The notes below the pieces were generated by a model. That model saw only the letters and a list, made by a program, of their open reading frames with translations. It was not told the origin of the DNA and ran no database searches. From positions 1,612,001 to 1,676,000 of the forward strand of contig NZ_CP034234.1 in NCBI RefSeq assembly GCF_003931795.1: a stretch of 64,000 nt of DNA, in the 5' to 3' direction. A program made the translations under genes and the position numbers. The stretch's first letter is position 1; each line of letters starts with the position of its first letter. Origin of the DNA: Erysipelothrix piscisicarius (GTDB lineage: Bacteria > Bacillota_I > Bacilli_A > Erysipelotrichales > Erysipelotrichaceae). Below are positions 63,189-64,000 of this stretch, in pieces.

Positions 63189-64000
63189 AGAATTTTTTAA
63201 TGTGATTATATAAAGATGGATCAATGTGCTCTTGTTCTTCAAGTTTTACGAGCATCGCTTGCATGTTCTCGGTAAAATGGGGCATTGGGACACATTGTCG
63301 TTTTCCTTCATGAAACACTTCGTAGCATATATACATCAAATCATCGATATTATTGTGTCGCTTCATCGATTCACGTGCAATTCGACTCGTTTTAAATTTA
63401 ACTTTCATTCCCCAACCCGAAATACCCGCTGGAAATTTATAAGGTAAAATTTCTTGCTTGAAGTGATTCATATTGATGCCTCGTCCTCGAGCAATTAAGA
63501 GTGTTTCACGAATTGTTCGTATGCAATGCGCTAACGCTTTACTGTTTGTCATCACATACTCGACAGAAGCCCCCGGAAAACTAAGATTCCCATACAAAGC
63601 TACAGTTGATACAATTGCAGCACTTACTGACATTCTTACCCACATCCATTCTAACATGTCATGTGGTATCTCAAAGGTAATGTCACAACTTTTAAAAAGC
63701 GACATCATAAGATTGTAGTTTGGAATTCGAGCATTCGACTTTGACTCAATCATGGCATACTCATTTACGACGGCTGTAAGAACGCCTTCTTCATCCATCG
63801 AACCGCCTCCAACAGGATATCCTAAAATATAATTGTAGAATCCCATGATTTCATCGAGACGTTTGTGATCGGTCCAAACCCCCGTAAAGAGTAATACCGT
63901 TCCATGAATCTTCGCTTCCCGTAGGGAATCCATTGCTTCTTTTAGATTCCCTGATGATACACTAACAAAAATAAAATCATACTCTTTTTTTGTAGAAGGT
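63187..64000 (-). CDS. Ketopantoate reductase-like (PanE/ApbA family) protein, N-terminus outside the window
   Basis: The frame is open to the window edge, so the first 30-50 residues are missing. The visible part begins YDFIFVSVSSGNLKEAMDSL, the end of the NADPH-binding Rossmann domain, and has the helical ketopantoate reductase C-terminal domain (LEWMWVRMSVSAAIVSTVAL, ILPYKFPAGISGWGMKVKFK). The family reduces 2-dehydropantoate to pantoate or acts on similar 2-oxo acids. The coaX gene at 51.4 kb would use pantothenate, but the two genes are far apart. The key Lys of PanE cannot be checked here. Confidence 0.7.
   Translation of the reverse strand, partial: PSTKKEYDFIFVSVSSGNLKEAMDSLREAKIHGTVLLFTGVWTDHKRLDEIMGFYNYILGYPVGGGSMDEEGVLTAVVNEYAMIESKSNARIPNYNLMMSLFKSCDITFEIPHDMLEWMWVRMSVSAAIVSTVALYGNLSFPGASVEYVMTNSKALAHCIRTIRETLLIARGRGINMNHFKQEILPYKFPAGISGWGMKVKFKTSRIARESMKRHNNIDDLMYICYEVFHEGKRQCVPMPHFTENMQAMLVKLEEQEHIDPSLYNHIKKF

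Noticed and set aside
1-64000. CRISPR array or prophage
   Set aside because: No regular direct repeats with spacers and no phage structural or integrase genes were seen; the mobile content is insertion sequences only.

Overview
The window reads as a chromosome segment of a low-GC Gram-positive bacterium. Strong AGGAGG-type ribosome binding sites, a T-box leader, LPxTG surface proteins, a leucine-family T-box leuS, PadR, CsoR-type and PucR-type regulators, and a monoderm Tad locus all point to Firmicutes. From the mixture of genes I would guess Erysipelothrix or a close relative in the Erysipelotrichia, but this is an inference from memory and not proven by the sequence. No rRNA, CRISPR array, phage or plasmid backbone is visible.

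Layout. 1-12.3 kb: end of a beta-propeller lactonase, pflB, a DJ-1/PfpI protein, endonuclease IV behind a (TA)n tract, a LytTR/LiaF-like pair, tRNA-Leu, then small enzymes of which several are frameshifted (DUF7000-like, B3/B4 domain, M50 protease). 12.7-15.4 kb: a 5-oxoproline operon (DUF969, broken DUF979, pcp, gamma-glutamylcyclotransferase). 15.4-22.4 kb: mobile elements and decay, with an IS3-type element inside a terminator, a beta-galactosidase fossil, a thiol/persulfide island (CstR-like repressor, rhodanese, thioredoxin, small membrane protein, two matching operators), and an IS30 element that carries a second IS3 element. 22.4-30.6 kb: the most unusual region, a VanRS-like two-component system next to a DltABCD-like surface acylation module that also contains a fold-III PLP decarboxylase and its own phosphopantetheinyl transferase. 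30.7-42.6 kb: aspartate dehydrogenase, a NatAB-like ABC exporter, two decayed LPxTG proteins, tRNA-Gln, a MsmK/UgpC ATPase with a divergent PucR-type regulator, and pta. 42.8-47.6 kb: two related tRNA arrays flanking a GNAT-like gene, a third IS3-type element and glpK. 47.7-64 kb: broken lrgA plus lrgB, a low-molecular-weight phosphatase, a PadR pair with a striking operator, a phosphoesterase, coaX, a compact Tad/Flp pilus locus, T-box-controlled leuS, an Mrr-like/pentapeptide/RlmA operon, a thioredoxin-like lipoprotein, a peroxiredoxin with Fur-type box, a TetR regulator and the end of a ketopantoate-reductase-like gene.

How it works together. The acylation module should load a substrate on a carrier protein (activated by its own Sfp-type enzyme), pass it through an MBOAT protein and attach it to a surface polymer. 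The decarboxylase suggests that the substrate is the product of an amino-acid decarboxylation. Direct repeats of WTCTTAA, phased by about 10-11 or 21 bp, lie both in the divergent promoter of this module and in front of the two-component genes, so the two are probably one regulon.

A window-wide theme is gene decay. At least nine host genes or tRNA genes carry a frameshift, in-frame stop or deletion, many at short repeats (A9, TA, AC). Whether this is true reductive evolution or hypermutation, slippage-based switching, or partly sequencing error cannot be decided from the sequence alone.
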